Made by a program: the position numbers and the translations under genes. Below the pieces are notes generated by a model. It did not search any database, had not been told where the DNA came from, and saw nothing but the letters and a program-made list of their open reading frames with translations. 64,000 bases of DNA. Origin: Pumilibacter intestinalis (lineage in GTDB: Bacteria > Bacillota > Clostridia > Christensenellales > Pumilibacteraceae). The stretch lies in contig NZ_CALPCH010000001.1 of the NCBI RefSeq assembly GCF_943193005.1, positions 1 through 64,000 of the forward strand, given 5' to 3'. This document shows, in pieces, positions 42,020 through 50,228 of this stretch; position 1 is the stretch's first letter; each line of letters begins with the position of its first letter.

Positions 42020-43525
42020 ATGGCATTTGAACCTGTTTATTCGCTTCTTTCTCCGTCTTATCCCGCGACGATGGCGTCGGGGCAGGCGGTGGTGGAAGCG
42101 AGACTGCTGCCGTCGGGCTTTGCGGTGGGCAAAGTATTGTCGGCGTCGGCGGACGTGAGCGTGACTGCGGGCGAAGTATTCACCGGAGAAGCGCGGTACA
42201 ACGGCAAGGCTACTTTCCGCGTGCTCGTGCTCGACGAAGAAGGCGTTTGCCGCAGTTTGGACTACGTGGCGGAATTTTCCGACAAGCTGACCGGCGAGGG
42301 CATAACGGCGCAGACTCAGCCGCAATTGAGTTGCAACGTGCTCGACACCGACATAGTGCTTGCAACCGAGCACGAAATAAAACTCGCCTGCGTGGCGGAG
42401 GTAAGGCTTTGCGCGGTTGCGGGCGAAGACGTAAGGTGTCTTACCGCGGGCGGCGACGGCATATACACTCACGACGACAGAGTGGATTTTACGAGACTTA
42501 GCGCGCGCGGCGGCGAAACTCACTCGTTTGCCGACAGCATAGAAGCGCAGGGTGCGGAAGAACTGCTCTTTTGCGAGCCGCGTTGCTGCATAGTAAAGCG
42601 CGTTACGGGCAGCGACTGCGTGAGCGTGGAGGGCATAATAGTTACCGATATCGCGGCGCGTACCGGCGACACCGTGACTTCGTTGCGCGGAGAAACTCCC
42701 TTTTCTTTGGAAATAGGGGCGATAGGTTGTCATGCGGGCGACTTGTGCACCGTTTCGGCTTGCATTCGTTCTTCTCACGCCGAACTCGTGGGCGGCGAGA
42801 GCGCGAGCGTGGCTTGCGACTACACCGTGGAATTTACCTGCTGCACCTTTACCGAGGACGTGATAAATCCCGTTTGCGACGCGTTCAGCGTAAGCAACGA
42901 ACTGCTCATTTCGGGCGAGTCGGTTAAAATACCCGTGCCCGTGTGCGAAGATACGTTTTTCGAGAGAGTGGAAGGCAAAGTTCAGCTTGACGAGAATATG
43001 CCCGCGGCGGACAGAATTTGCGCGGCGTGCGGCTCGCGGCTCAACATTACCGACGCGCTTGCGGGCGACGGCAAACTCACGGTGGAAGGCATGGCTTCGG
43101 CGAGCATAATTTACTGCGCCGAAGACGGCAAAAAGGCGTCGGCGGCGGTGGAATTGCCCTTTGCGATAACCGTATCCGCACCGCTTCGCGAGGGCGACTC
43201 GGTTTCCGCCAAAGGAGTTGTAACCAACGTGAGCGTAAAGATACGCCGCGACGGAGAACTGGAAATAAAAGCGGATATCGCCGTTGAATATTCGGCTACC
43301 CGCTCCGAAGTTAAATACGTTATATGCGAGCTTGCGCTCGGAGAAGAGCGCGCGTTGCCCACGGGCGCGGTGGCTATCCACATTGCCCGCAAAGGCGAAA
43401 CTTTATGGGAAGCGGCGAAAGCTCTCGGCACAACTCCCGAAAACGTGCTGTTGCAAAATCCCGGAATATCGCTCCCTCTTTCGGGCGGCGAACGCGTAAT
43501 AACTTACAGATGCTTGAGTAACTGA
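42020..43525 (+). CDS. SipL-like DUF3794 (SPOCS) protein with LysM domain
   Basis: A 501-residue protein with repeated DUF3794/SPOCS domains over residues ~30-420 and a C-terminal LysM (IARKGETLWEAAKALGTTPENVLLQNP, split ~453-485). This layout matches SipL, the clostridial spore coat morphogenetic protein that binds SpoIVA. No signal peptide. I chose ATG 42020 because AGGAGG is well spaced upstream. It suggests the organism, or its ancestors, could sporulate. Confidence 0.87.
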   Translation: MAFEPVYSLLSPSYPATMASGQAVVEARLLPSGFAVGKVLSASADVSVTAGEVFTGEARYNGKATFRVLVLDEEGVCRSLDYVAEFSDKLTGEGITAQTQPQLSCNVLDTDIVLATEHEIKLACVAEVRLCAVAGEDVRCLTAGGDGIYTHDDRVDFTRLSARGGETHSFADSIEAQGAEELLFCEPRCCIVKRVTGSDCVSVEGIIVTDIAARTGDTVTSLRGETPFSLEIGAIGCHAGDLCTVSACIRSSHAELVGGESASVACDYTVEFTCCTFTEDVINPVCDAFSVSNELLISGESVKIPVPVCEDTFFERVEGKVQLDENMPAADRICAACGSRLNITDALAGDGKLTVEGMASASIIYCAEDGKKASAAVELPFAITVSAPLREGDSVSAKGVVTNVSVKIRRDGELEIKADIAVEYSATRSEVKYVICELALGEERALPTGAVAIHIARKGETLWEAAKALGTTPENVLLQNPGISLPLSGGERVITYRCLSN

Positions 43526-43545
43526 CGCAATCGCGCAAAAACCTC

Positions 43546-44331
43546 CTAAAACGGTAACTCGCTCTCCTTGCCGCCTATAACCGCGGTTTGGCACAATATG
43601 CCCGCTTCGGCGGCAAGGGAACGGGCTGCTTCGTAATTTCGGCAGAGGTCTTGCGCGGTGTGAGCGTCGGAGGCGAAACACAATTTTTTGCCGCCGAGGG
43701 CGGCGTAACGCAATATTATTTCGCGCGGAGGAAGAACTTCGCCCGATTTGTAACCGCTCGTGTTTATCTCGAGTATTTTTCCTTTTGCGACTGTCTTGCC
43801 GAGTATTTCGTCTACGAGGTCGGGGCGGAGCGAATAAACGGAGTCGTTAAAGGGAGCTTTGCGCGTAACGTAGCCGAGATGCCCTACGGCGTTGTATTCA
43901 TACGGCGCGTCGAGAGAGTCGAGCACGGCTTTGAGATATACGGAAACAGCCTCGTAAGGCGTTTTACCTACAAAATATTGCGGATAATAGGGGTCTGAAC
44001 CGTCTGCTTCGTGAACGGAATTTATCACGTAGTCGGGGCGGTGTTTTTTTATAAGCTCGGCGTTGAGCGTTTTGTTGGCGTTCGTGTAGCCTATTTCCAA
44101 TCCCGCCGCTATACTTATGCGCCCCGCGTACTTTTCTTTGAGCATGCGCATATGAGCAAAATAGGCGGTGAGGTCGCCCGTTTGAAACGAGGGGTCGAAG
44201 TACAGCAAATCCGCGTGTTCGGTGAAAGCAACGTGCTCGAGTTTAAGCTCGATTGCTCGCAAAACGAAATCTTCGGGGTTTCCCTTTCCGTCGGGTGAAA
44301 AGGATGTGTGAATGTGATTGTCGGCTGTCAT
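43546..44331 (-). CDS. PHP-domain histidinol-phosphatase-like hydrolase
   Basis: A 261-residue PHP metal-dependent phosphoesterase of the HisJ type: DNHIHTSFSPDG (metal His), AFTEHADL, GLEIGY, NSVHEADG, AVGHLGY and ASDAHTAQDL cover the metal ligands. No other his genes are nearby, so histidinol phosphate is only the family default. ATG 44331 is preceded by AAAGGAG and fits its promoter, so the longer reading to 44412 is unlikely. Confidence 0.88.
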   Translation of the reverse strand: MTADNHIHTSFSPDGKGNPEDFVLRAIELKLEHVAFTEHADLLYFDPSFQTGDLTAYFAHMRMLKEKYAGRISIAAGLEIGYTNANKTLNAELIKKHRPDYVINSVHEADGSDPYYPQYFVGKTPYEAVSVYLKAVLDSLDAPYEYNAVGHLGYVTRKAPFNDSVYSLRPDLVDEILGKTVAKGKILEINTSGYKSGEVLPPREIILRYAALGGKKLCFASDAHTAQDLCRNYEAARSLAAEAGILCQTAVIGGKESELPF

Positions 44332-44353
44332 GGCTTGCTCCTTTATTGTATAA

Positions 44354-44382
44354 AGTATAGCACGAGTGCGCTTATGTGTCAA
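44354..44382 (-). promoter_or_regulatory. Promoter of the PHP phosphatase gene
   Basis: On the minus strand TTGACA (44382-44377), 17 nt, TATACT (44359-44354). It lies between divergent genes. Confidence 0.85.
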
Positions 44383-44424
44383 GATAAGTATAAAAATACG
44401 GTGCGGGCGCACAAACTATAGCGT

Positions 44425-45372
44425 ATGAAAAAGAATAAATTCATTGCCGCAGTATTGCTGTTGTTCGCCGTTAGCGCGTGTTTCGGTTTCGTTTCCGCAC
44501 CTACGGTGAAATGGGTTGATTTCAACGCGAGCGAGTGGGCTTTGCGCGAATGTTTGCGATACGAACAAAAATTTTACGGAGGCGACTCGGGTTACGATTT
44601 CTCGGACGCCGTAGCCTATCTCGCGCTCAAAAACGGCAATCGCTTTTCGGTGAGCAAAGACAAAAAGACTCTCTCGGGGCTTGTGAAGCGTTTGGAGAGC
44701 GGTGAGAAGATGAACGATATTTTTCCCGAGAGCGATTACGCCGACTATCTGAGAACGTGCTACAGGGCTGTGCTCGGCAATATGGTGGGCGATTACACCG
44801 ACGGCGAGGGCGGAGAGGTAAAGCACGGGCTAAGGTGCTGTTTTCCGCTTGCGGCGGGGCACTGGTATAATCATTACGACGATTTCGGCAATTCGCGCAG
44901 TTTCGGCTACAAGCGCAAGCACTTGGGGCACGATATTATGGGCAGCGTGGGCACGCCCATAGTTGCGGTGGAGGGCGGCACGGTAACAGAGTGCGGCTGG
45001 AACAAATACGGCGGCTGGCGCATAGGAATACGTTCCGACGATACTTTGCGCTACTATTATTACGCGCACCTGCGCAAAGACCGTCCGTTTGCCGCGGGCA
45101 TGGAGGTGGGCAAACGCGTAAACTCGGGCGACGTGATAGGCTATCTCGGCGTAACGGGATATAGCAACAAAGAAAACGTAAACTTAAAATCTTGCAGTCC
45201 GCACCTTCATTTCGGCTTGCAACTCATCTTTTCTCCCGAGCAGGAAAAGGGACCAAAAGAGATATGGGTTGACTTATACGCGCTTACCCGTTTTCTCTCC
45301 TCGTACCGCGTTACTACCGCAAAAGACGAAAGCGGCGAACATCATGTAACCTCCCGCCGCATTTGGGCATAA
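44425..45372 (+). CDS. M23-family (LytM) peptidase, secreted
   Basis: A 315-residue protein with an N-terminal signal sequence or membrane anchor (KKNKFIAAVLLLFAVSACFGF). The C-terminal M23 zinc peptidase fold has HLGHDIMG (HxxxD ligands, ~172-179) and HLHFG (~255-259). The intermediate region (~30-150) is not recognised. It probably acts on peptidoglycan cross-links or, as for related clostridial proteins, in sporulation. No clear ribosome binding site before the ATG. Confidence 0.87.
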   Translation: MKKNKFIAAVLLLFAVSACFGFVSAPTVKWVDFNASEWALRECLRYEQKFYGGDSGYDFSDAVAYLALKNGNRFSVSKDKKTLSGLVKRLESGEKMNDIFPESDYADYLRTCYRAVLGNMVGDYTDGEGGEVKHGLRCCFPLAAGHWYNHYDDFGNSRSFGYKRKHLGHDIMGSVGTPIVAVEGGTVTECGWNKYGGWRIGIRSDDTLRYYYYAHLRKDRPFAAGMEVGKRVNSGDVIGYLGVTGYSNKENVNLKSCSPHLHFGLQLIFSPEQEKGPKEIWVDLYALTRFLSSYRVTTAKDESGEHHVTSRRIWA

Positions 45373-45408
45373 CCCGTTCGCTTAAATTTAATTTCAGACT
45401 CGAAAGAA

Positions 45409-45441
45409 ATGCGCACGCCGAACAACGGCATGCGCATTTTT
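45409..45441. terminator. Terminator between M23 gene and tmRNA
   Basis: ATGCGCACGCCG (45409-45420) pairs with CGGCATGCGCAT (45426-45437) with one bulge, then a T-run. It terminates the plus-strand peptidase gene and, in reverse, the tmRNA. Confidence 0.9.
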
Positions 45442-45446
45442 CGTAG

Positions 45447-45818
45447 TGGTGGAGGTGATGAGAGTTGAACTCATTTCCGACTCGGGATAGAGCGGGCTTT
45501 CTACAAGCTTAGCTTTTTGCAAGGTTTAACGGCAGGGGAGCAAAGAGCAAATCCCACAGCCGCGAGTTTTTTGAATTTCGCCCGCGCGGGCAAAAACGAA
45601 CCGCGCGAACTACCTCGCCTTAATGTTTGCGCCGCACCCGTTCAAGCGAGCCGAAAGGGATTGACGACAGCTTATAAGTTAAGCTGCAAGGGCAAGCGCG
45701 GGTGCGCTTACCGTTTTTTGAGTTTTAGCGTTTAATTTTTTTCGCGTTTTTGAGGCAGCCGACGCCTGCCGCTTGCTTTTCCCACGCCGCACCGAACCGT
45801 CGAAGCCGGTACACCCCC
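45447..45818 (-). ncRNA. ssrA: tmRNA
   Basis: 372 nt. The 5' end GGGGGTGTACCGGCTTCGAC and the 3' end TTCAACTCTCATCACCTCCA (plus CCA) form the tRNA-like acceptor and T-arm. The tag frame, read from GCU near 45727-45729, gives AKTQKTVSAPALALAA then a stop, after the tRNA-borne Ala. The ending ALAA is the protease signal. Pseudoknot-like GC stems fill the middle. The tag is longer and richer in Ala/Lys/Thr than the usual ANDENYALAA type. Confidence 0.95.
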
Positions 45819-45829
45819 ATGGGAAAATA

Positions 45830-45858
45830 AGCATATCACAACTTTGCGATTTTGTCAA
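45830..45858 (-). promoter_or_regulatory. tmRNA promoter
   Basis: On the minus strand TTGACA (45858-45853), 17 nt, TATGCT (45835-45830). It overlaps the last codons of rhaB, so tmRNA has its own promoter within a 36-base gap. Confidence 0.85.
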
Positions 45859-47255
45859 GAGGGTAAATACTCTTTGAGCGAAACGCTTCGTTTTATTATC
45901 TTGCGGGCTTCTTTCAAGTTCTTTATCGCGCCTATCGCTATGAGCTGAACGGCGGCGTTGCCCATTACCGTGGCTTCGCTCGGACCCGCATACACGGGCA
46001 GGCGAGTGGAGTTTGCGGTGAGTTGACATAATAAGGTTGCGTTGATGCCGCCGCCTATCATGTGTATCGCGCTCTTTTTGCCGGTGAGTTTAACGAGCAA
46101 ATCGGTTGCTTCGCGGTAGCAGTCGGCAATGCTGTCGTATATGGCGCGGGCGATTGGACCTATGCCTTCGGGAGCGGGTTTGCCGCGTGAAATGAACCAG
46201 TTGCGAACTTTTTCGGGCATATCGCCGGGATACATGAACTCGTCGTCGTTTACGTTAAATATGAACTTTCCGCCCTCTTCCTTTTCGGCAAGAGCGGCGA
46301 TTTCGCCGTAGCCGAGCGATTTGCCTTGCTTATCCCACGTGCGCTTGCTTTCGTTTATTATCCACAAGCCCATTATGTTTTGCAAGTACCGCACTGTGCG
46401 GTCGTAGCCTATTTCGTTGGTGTAGTCGGGGCAGTCGAACAGCGGCTTTTTGAGTTCGGTGCCGAGCAGACTCCATGTGCCGCAACTTATGTATTCGAAA
46501 TTGTCCTCTTCGGAGGGAACGGAAACCACTGCGGAGGCGGTGTCGTGGCAACATACCGCGATTACGGGCACCGACTCCACTTGCAGTTCGGCGCACACCG
46601 CTTCGGAAAGATTGCCGTACACGCTGCCGCTGTCGACAATGGCGGGGAAGAGCGAACGCTTAAGACCGAGTTTGTCTATAAGCCCCCATGCCCAGTCGCC
46701 CGTGCGGGGGTCTACGAGCTGACCCGTGGACGCAATCGTGCGCTCGCAAACTTGTGCGCCCGTGAGGAAATATGCGAACAGGTCGGGTATCATTATGAAT
46801 TTGTCGGCGCGTTCGTACTCGTCGGGGCAGTGGTTTTTGAGATACATGAGTTGGTATACGGTGTTAAAGTCCATAAACTGTATGCCGGTTGCGTTATATA
46901 TCTCTTCGCGGCTTACGAGTTTGAATACCTCTTCCTGCATTTTTTCGGTGCGACGGTCGCGGTAGTGCACGGGATTGGAAAGCAACTTGCCGTTTTTGTC
47001 TATGAGACCGAAATCCACGCCCCAAGTGTCTATGCCTATGCAGTCGAAACCGCCCGCGAGTTTAGCCTTTACTATACCCGTTTTAAGCTCGTGATAGAGG
47101 CGCAAAACGTCCCAATACAGTACGCCGCCCACCTCTACGGGGCTGTTGTCGAAACGGTGAAGTTCCCGTATGTCTATTTTGCTTCCGTCGAACGAGCAGA
47201 GCATGGCTCTGCCGCTCGTTGCCCCGAAATCTATAGCAAGTACGCGTTTTGTCAT
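45855..47255 (-). CDS. rhaB: L-rhamnulokinase
   Basis: A 466-residue FGGY kinase making L-rhamnulose-1-phosphate. AIDFGATSGRAMLCSFDG start, WDVLRLYHE, GIDTWGVDFGLID, CCHDTASAV and HMIGGGINATLLCQ match RhaB; the usual length is ~480. It lies 13 bases after rhaA. Its product is the expected substrate of the class II aldolase of the microcompartment locus. Confidence 0.95.
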   Translation of the reverse strand: MTKRVLAIDFGATSGRAMLCSFDGSKIDIRELHRFDNSPVEVGGVLYWDVLRLYHELKTGIVKAKLAGGFDCIGIDTWGVDFGLIDKNGKLLSNPVHYRDRRTEKMQEEVFKLVSREEIYNATGIQFMDFNTVYQLMYLKNHCPDEYERADKFIMIPDLFAYFLTGAQVCERTIASTGQLVDPRTGDWAWGLIDKLGLKRSLFPAIVDSGSVYGNLSEAVCAELQVESVPVIAVCCHDTASAVVSVPSEEDNFEYISCGTWSLLGTELKKPLFDCPDYTNEIGYDRTVRYLQNIMGLWIINESKRTWDKQGKSLGYGEIAALAEKEEGGKFIFNVNDDEFMYPGDMPEKVRNWFISRGKPAPEGIGPIARAIYDSIADCYREATDLLVKLTGKKSAIHMIGGGINATLLCQLTANSTRLPVYAGPSEATVMGNAAVQLIAIGAIKNLKEARKIIKRSVSLKEYLPS

Positions 47256-47268
47256 GATTTTTCTTCCC

Positions 47269-48531
47269 TTAGCGGTTGGCTATGTATTTTTTGGTGTAGT
47301 CGCGAACCGACTCGAGCCAATCTTTGCCTACGGGCACGCCCGCTTTGAGGCACGCCATATCCCAAACTGCGTTGAACGGGAGAGCTTTGGCTTCTTCGCT
47401 GAGCGCAAGGCGCTCGCTGTAATCGCCGCCGAGTTCGGCTTTTTTAATCATTGCGGTGGGTTCGAGTATTGCGCGGAGCATTGCGCGAGATGCGGCGCGC
47501 ATGCCTATTGCCGACGCGTATACGCGGTTTATGCTCGCGTCGAAATAGTCGAGTCCTATGTGGAAATGTTCGCTTCCGAGAAGGTTTGCGCGTTTTGCTT
47601 CGGTCATGATGGAGGTGAGCGAATCGTCGTCTATTACAACGTGGTCGCTGTCCCAGCGAACGCCGCGGCTCACGTGAAGGAGTATGTCTTCGAAGAAGAA
47701 TTTGAGTGCGCTGAATTTATCGGATATTTGCTCGGTGGGGTGGTAGTGCCCGCTGTCGAGGCAGATGCCGAGATTGTTTTTCATGGCGTATGCGAGATAG
47801 AAATCGTAACTGCCCGCAACGAAACATTCCGTGCCTATGCCGAACAGCTTGCCCTCGAGCGCGTCAACAAGGTGCTTTTTGTCGTATTTCTTTTCAAAGC
47901 CCTTATCGAGGCTGTCTATCAAAAGTTCGCGCCAATACGAGCGGTCGGCGGGATTGTCTTTGAGTCCGTCGGGTATCCAGGTGTTGAGAACGCACACGTC
48001 GTTCATTTTCTTGCCTATATTATAGGCGGTTTCGCGGGTGGACTTGAGGTGCTCAATCCAAAAATCGCGTACCTCCTTTTTGGACGAGGTGAGCGAAAGA
48101 GTGCCGTCCATCATCTTGTGAGCAAAGAACGAACCGTTATAATCTATGCCGGCGTTGTTCTCTTTTGCCCAGTCTATCCATTTATCGAACGCGGTAACGT
48201 CGAGTTTTTCGCGGCTCGTGGGTTTGTGCGGCTCGGCGTATACCGAGTGTATGTTAATCTTTTTGCCGCTCGGCGTGAGAGAGAAAACGTACGCAAGGTC
48301 TTGCCGAACCTCTTCGGCGTTGCGAGCCGCTCCGGGAAAATTGCCCGTTACCACGTTTTGGCTCTCGGCTTGCCCTTCTTCGAAACCTTTTATGTCGTCT
48401 ACCTGCCAGCAGTGAAGCGAAATGCGCGCTTTAGAAAGCGTTTCCATCGCTTTGTCGGTATCCACTCCGAAATCTTTATACGTTTCTTTCGCAAGCTCGT
48501 ATGCTTTCAATACTTTATTGTCGTTTGCCAT
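47269..48531 (-). CDS. rhaA: L-rhamnose isomerase
   Basis: A 420-residue RhaA converting L-rhamnose to L-rhamnulose. Family segments: ISLHCWQVDDIKGFE (~37-51), NIHSVYAEP, KMMDGTLSL, FGIGTECFVAGSYDFY, LCLDSGHYHPTE-like LDSGHYHPTE, and DSDHVV/GLDYFDASINR metal-site region. I chose ATG 48531 after CGGAGGTAC; the longer reading runs through the promoter. No rhamnose transporter, mutarotase or aldolase is adjacent. Confidence 0.95.
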   Translation of the reverse strand: MANDNKVLKAYELAKETYKDFGVDTDKAMETLSKARISLHCWQVDDIKGFEEGQAESQNVVTGNFPGAARNAEEVRQDLAYVFSLTPSGKKINIHSVYAEPHKPTSREKLDVTAFDKWIDWAKENNAGIDYNGSFFAHKMMDGTLSLTSSKKEVRDFWIEHLKSTRETAYNIGKKMNDVCVLNTWIPDGLKDNPADRSYWRELLIDSLDKGFEKKYDKKHLVDALEGKLFGIGTECFVAGSYDFYLAYAMKNNLGICLDSGHYHPTEQISDKFSALKFFFEDILLHVSRGVRWDSDHVVIDDDSLTSIMTEAKRANLLGSEHFHIGLDYFDASINRVYASAIGMRAASRAMLRAILEPTAMIKKAELGGDYSERLALSEEAKALPFNAVWDMACLKAGVPVGKDWLESVRDYTKKYIANR

Positions 48532-48549
48532 TATATTTGTACCTCCGAT

Positions 48550-48588
48550 TGTTACATTCATTGTAACATATCCCACAGGATTTGGCAA
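48550..48588 (-). promoter_or_regulatory. rhaA promoter with overlapping palindromic operator
   Basis: On the minus strand TTGCCA (48588-48583), 17 nt, TACAAT (48565-48560). A perfect palindrome TGTTACA-TTCAT-TGTAACA (48550-48568) covers the -10 box, a textbook repressor site. The repressor is unknown; the DeoR protein at 15568 is one candidate. Confidence 0.85.
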
Positions 48589-48663
48589 CCGAAAACAATA
48601 AATTTGTTACCGATTAAGTGGTTTTTTTTGTGGTTTTGTGGTTTTTGTAAAAGGACATAAAAA

Positions 48664-48689
48664 AAACGCTTTCACATGAAAGCGTTTTT
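48664..48689. terminator. Terminator hairpin after the decayed tRNA copy
   Basis: AAACGCTTTC/GAAAGCGTTTTT hairpin. It is almost identical to the one at 48815-48843, showing that a tRNA-terminator unit was duplicated. Confidence 0.8.
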
Positions 48690-48691
48690 AA

Positions 48692-48810
48692 TGGTTGCGG
48701 GAGTAGGACTTAGTCAATGCGCCGCAGGCGTATTCACGGAGCGAAGCGGAGTTACCTACGACCTTCGGGTTATACTCGCTGCGCTCGTGTTGCATAAGAG
48801 CCCGACGAGC
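48692..48810 (-). pseudogene. Decayed duplicate of initiator tRNA-Met
   Basis: Blocks of the neighbouring tRNA are preserved in order: TGGTTGCGGGAGTAGGACT (48692-48710), ACCTACGACCTTCGGGTTAT (48754-48773) and GAGCCCGACGAGC (48798-48810). They are interrupted by a 43-base insert in the T-arm and a 24-base insert beside the anticodon. The 5' third of the tRNA is missing. It cannot fold as a tRNA. Confidence 0.88.
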
Positions 48811-48814
48811 AAGC

Positions 48815-48843
48815 AAAAAACGCTTTCTCATGAAAGCGTTTTT
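48815..48843 (-). terminator. Terminator of tRNA-fMet
   Basis: AAAAACGCTTTC...GAAAGCGTTTTT hairpin immediately downstream of the tRNA 3' end on the minus strand, with T-runs on both sides. Confidence 0.85.
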
Positions 48844-48845
48844 AA

Positions 48846-48921
<76 letters not shown>

Positions 48922-48932
48922 GCAGTGTGATA

Positions 48933-48961
48933 AGTTTAGCATAATAAAACCGAATTGTCAA
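48933..48961 (-). promoter_or_regulatory. tRNA-fMet promoter
   Basis: On the minus strand TTGACA (48961-48956), 17 nt, TAAACT (48938-48933), 12 bases before the tRNA. Confidence 0.85.
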
Positions 48962-49029
48962 CCGAATTGGGGCATTAAATAGGGATAAATAAATTTGCAA
49001 GCGGCAAACTATACGTGGAGGAACACACA

Positions 49030-49287
49030 ATGCAAAACAACAACGATAACAATAACGGTTTGCAAACCGAGCGCGAAATGCTGAAAAAAATTCTCTTGCG
49101 CCGTTGCGGCAACTGCGAAACCGACGAATTTGCCGCCGACGAGTTGGAACTTATGGAGCGGCTCGAAGGGCGCGATTGCGAGTGCGGAGAAGATAATCCC
49201 GAGATAGGCGAGAGCGAATATTTTTCCACCTGCGAGTATACAATGATACCCACCGACGACGACGCGATAAACAGTCAGGGGAGCTGA
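49030..49287 (+). CDS. Small acidic protein of unknown function
   Basis: An 85-residue protein: Asn-rich start, a helix TEREMLKKILLRRCGNCETD, then an acidic region with CECGEDNPE and STCEYT. Four to five cysteines could bind metal. ATG 49030 follows GGAGGAACACACA. It ends at the base before the convergent SPFH gene. No family is recognised. Confidence 0.6.
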   Translation: MQNNNDNNNGLQTEREMLKKILLRRCGNCETDEFAADELELMERLEGRDCECGEDNPEIGESEYFSTCEYTMIPTDDDAINSQGS

Positions 49288-50211
49288 TTAAATAAGTTTG
49301 TTTCCGCACTCGGGACAAAATTTTGTTCCGGGCGCGAGCTTTGTTCCGCACTCGGGGCAAAATTTGGGGGTAGGCGAACCTGCGGCTATGCCCGCGCCCG
49401 CGGCGGCTTCTTTACCGAGCGCAACGCCGATTCCCACGCCCATAACCGCGCCCGCCGCTCCGCTTTTTGCGGCTTCTTTCAGGGCGTCGGCTTGAGCGAG
49501 TTTGGCGTAAACGTCAACGTTGTCGCGCATGATGCCGAGTCGAGCGTTTTCGTCGAGGGCTTTTTCGAGTTCGGGAGGAACCGAAAGATTTTCTATATCG
49601 AACGCGGTGAGAGTTATGCCGAGTTCGGAGCAACGGGGCGCAACCGAGTTTTTGACTTCGGCGCCGAGTTCGGCATAGCGCGAAGTCATGTTTGCAAGCG
49701 TAACGCCGCACGCACCGAACGCCGTGGAAATACCGCCCACCACAAGCGAGCGCAAAGAGTCGCACACTTGCCTTAACGCATAGTAACTTTCCGTTCCGCC
49801 CATAGACGAAAGGAACGCCGCGGGATTTGTTATTTTGAACGAGTACGAGCCGAAGCCGCGCAATCTGACTACGCCCGCCTCGGTACTTACGGGCACGGGA
49901 TTGGATGTGCCCCATTTTATGCCCGTGAACTCTTTGGTGTTTACATAGTATATTTCCGATTTGAAAGGCGTTTCAAATCCGTATTTCCAACTTAAAAGTT
50001 TTGTTATTACTGGCAAGCTGTCGGTGTTCAGTTTGTATGTGCCGGGTAAAAATACGTCGGCGGTTTTGCCCTTGTCGCAAAATACCGCGGCTTGTGTTTC
50101 GCGCACGGTGAGAACCGAGCCTTTTTTAATAACGTTGCCCTTAAGGTCGAACTTTTGCATTACCGCTTCGCCGTCGAAGCGGGGGAGTTCTATGCTTTTG
50201 AGTAGTCCCAT
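49288..50211 (-). CDS. SPFH-domain protein with C-terminal zinc ribbons (YdjI-like)
   Basis: A 307-residue protein. SPFH/'virion core'-like domain over ~25-220 (VLTVRETQAAVFCDKGK; GVVRLRGFGSYSFKITNP), an Ala/Gly-rich helical region (~235-275), then two CPECG zinc half-ribbons (FCPECGTKLAPGTKFCPECG). The layout matches Bacillus YdjI. It lies 17 bases after a zinc-ribbon protein gene and shares its promoter. A membrane-associated scaffold or stress role is likely. Confidence 0.85.
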   Translation of the reverse strand: MGLLKSIELPRFDGEAVMQKFDLKGNVIKKGSVLTVRETQAAVFCDKGKTADVFLPGTYKLNTDSLPVITKLLSWKYGFETPFKSEIYYVNTKEFTGIKWGTSNPVPVSTEAGVVRLRGFGSYSFKITNPAAFLSSMGGTESYYALRQVCDSLRSLVVGGISTAFGACGVTLANMTSRYAELGAEVKNSVAPRCSELGITLTAFDIENLSVPPELEKALDENARLGIMRDNVDVYAKLAQADALKEAAKSGAAGAVMGVGIGVALGKEAAAGAGIAAGSPTPKFCPECGTKLAPGTKFCPECGNKLI

Positions 50212-50228
50212 TTTTTATCTCCGATAAA

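Noticed and set aside
42002-43381. 459-codon minus-strand frame opposite the SipL-like gene
   Set aside because: Low-complexity Arg/His/Ala-rich antisense frame; the plus-strand gene has a good start site and domains.
46326-48660. Plus-strand frames opposite rhaA and rhaB
   Set aside because: Antisense shadows of two clearly recognised rhamnose genes.
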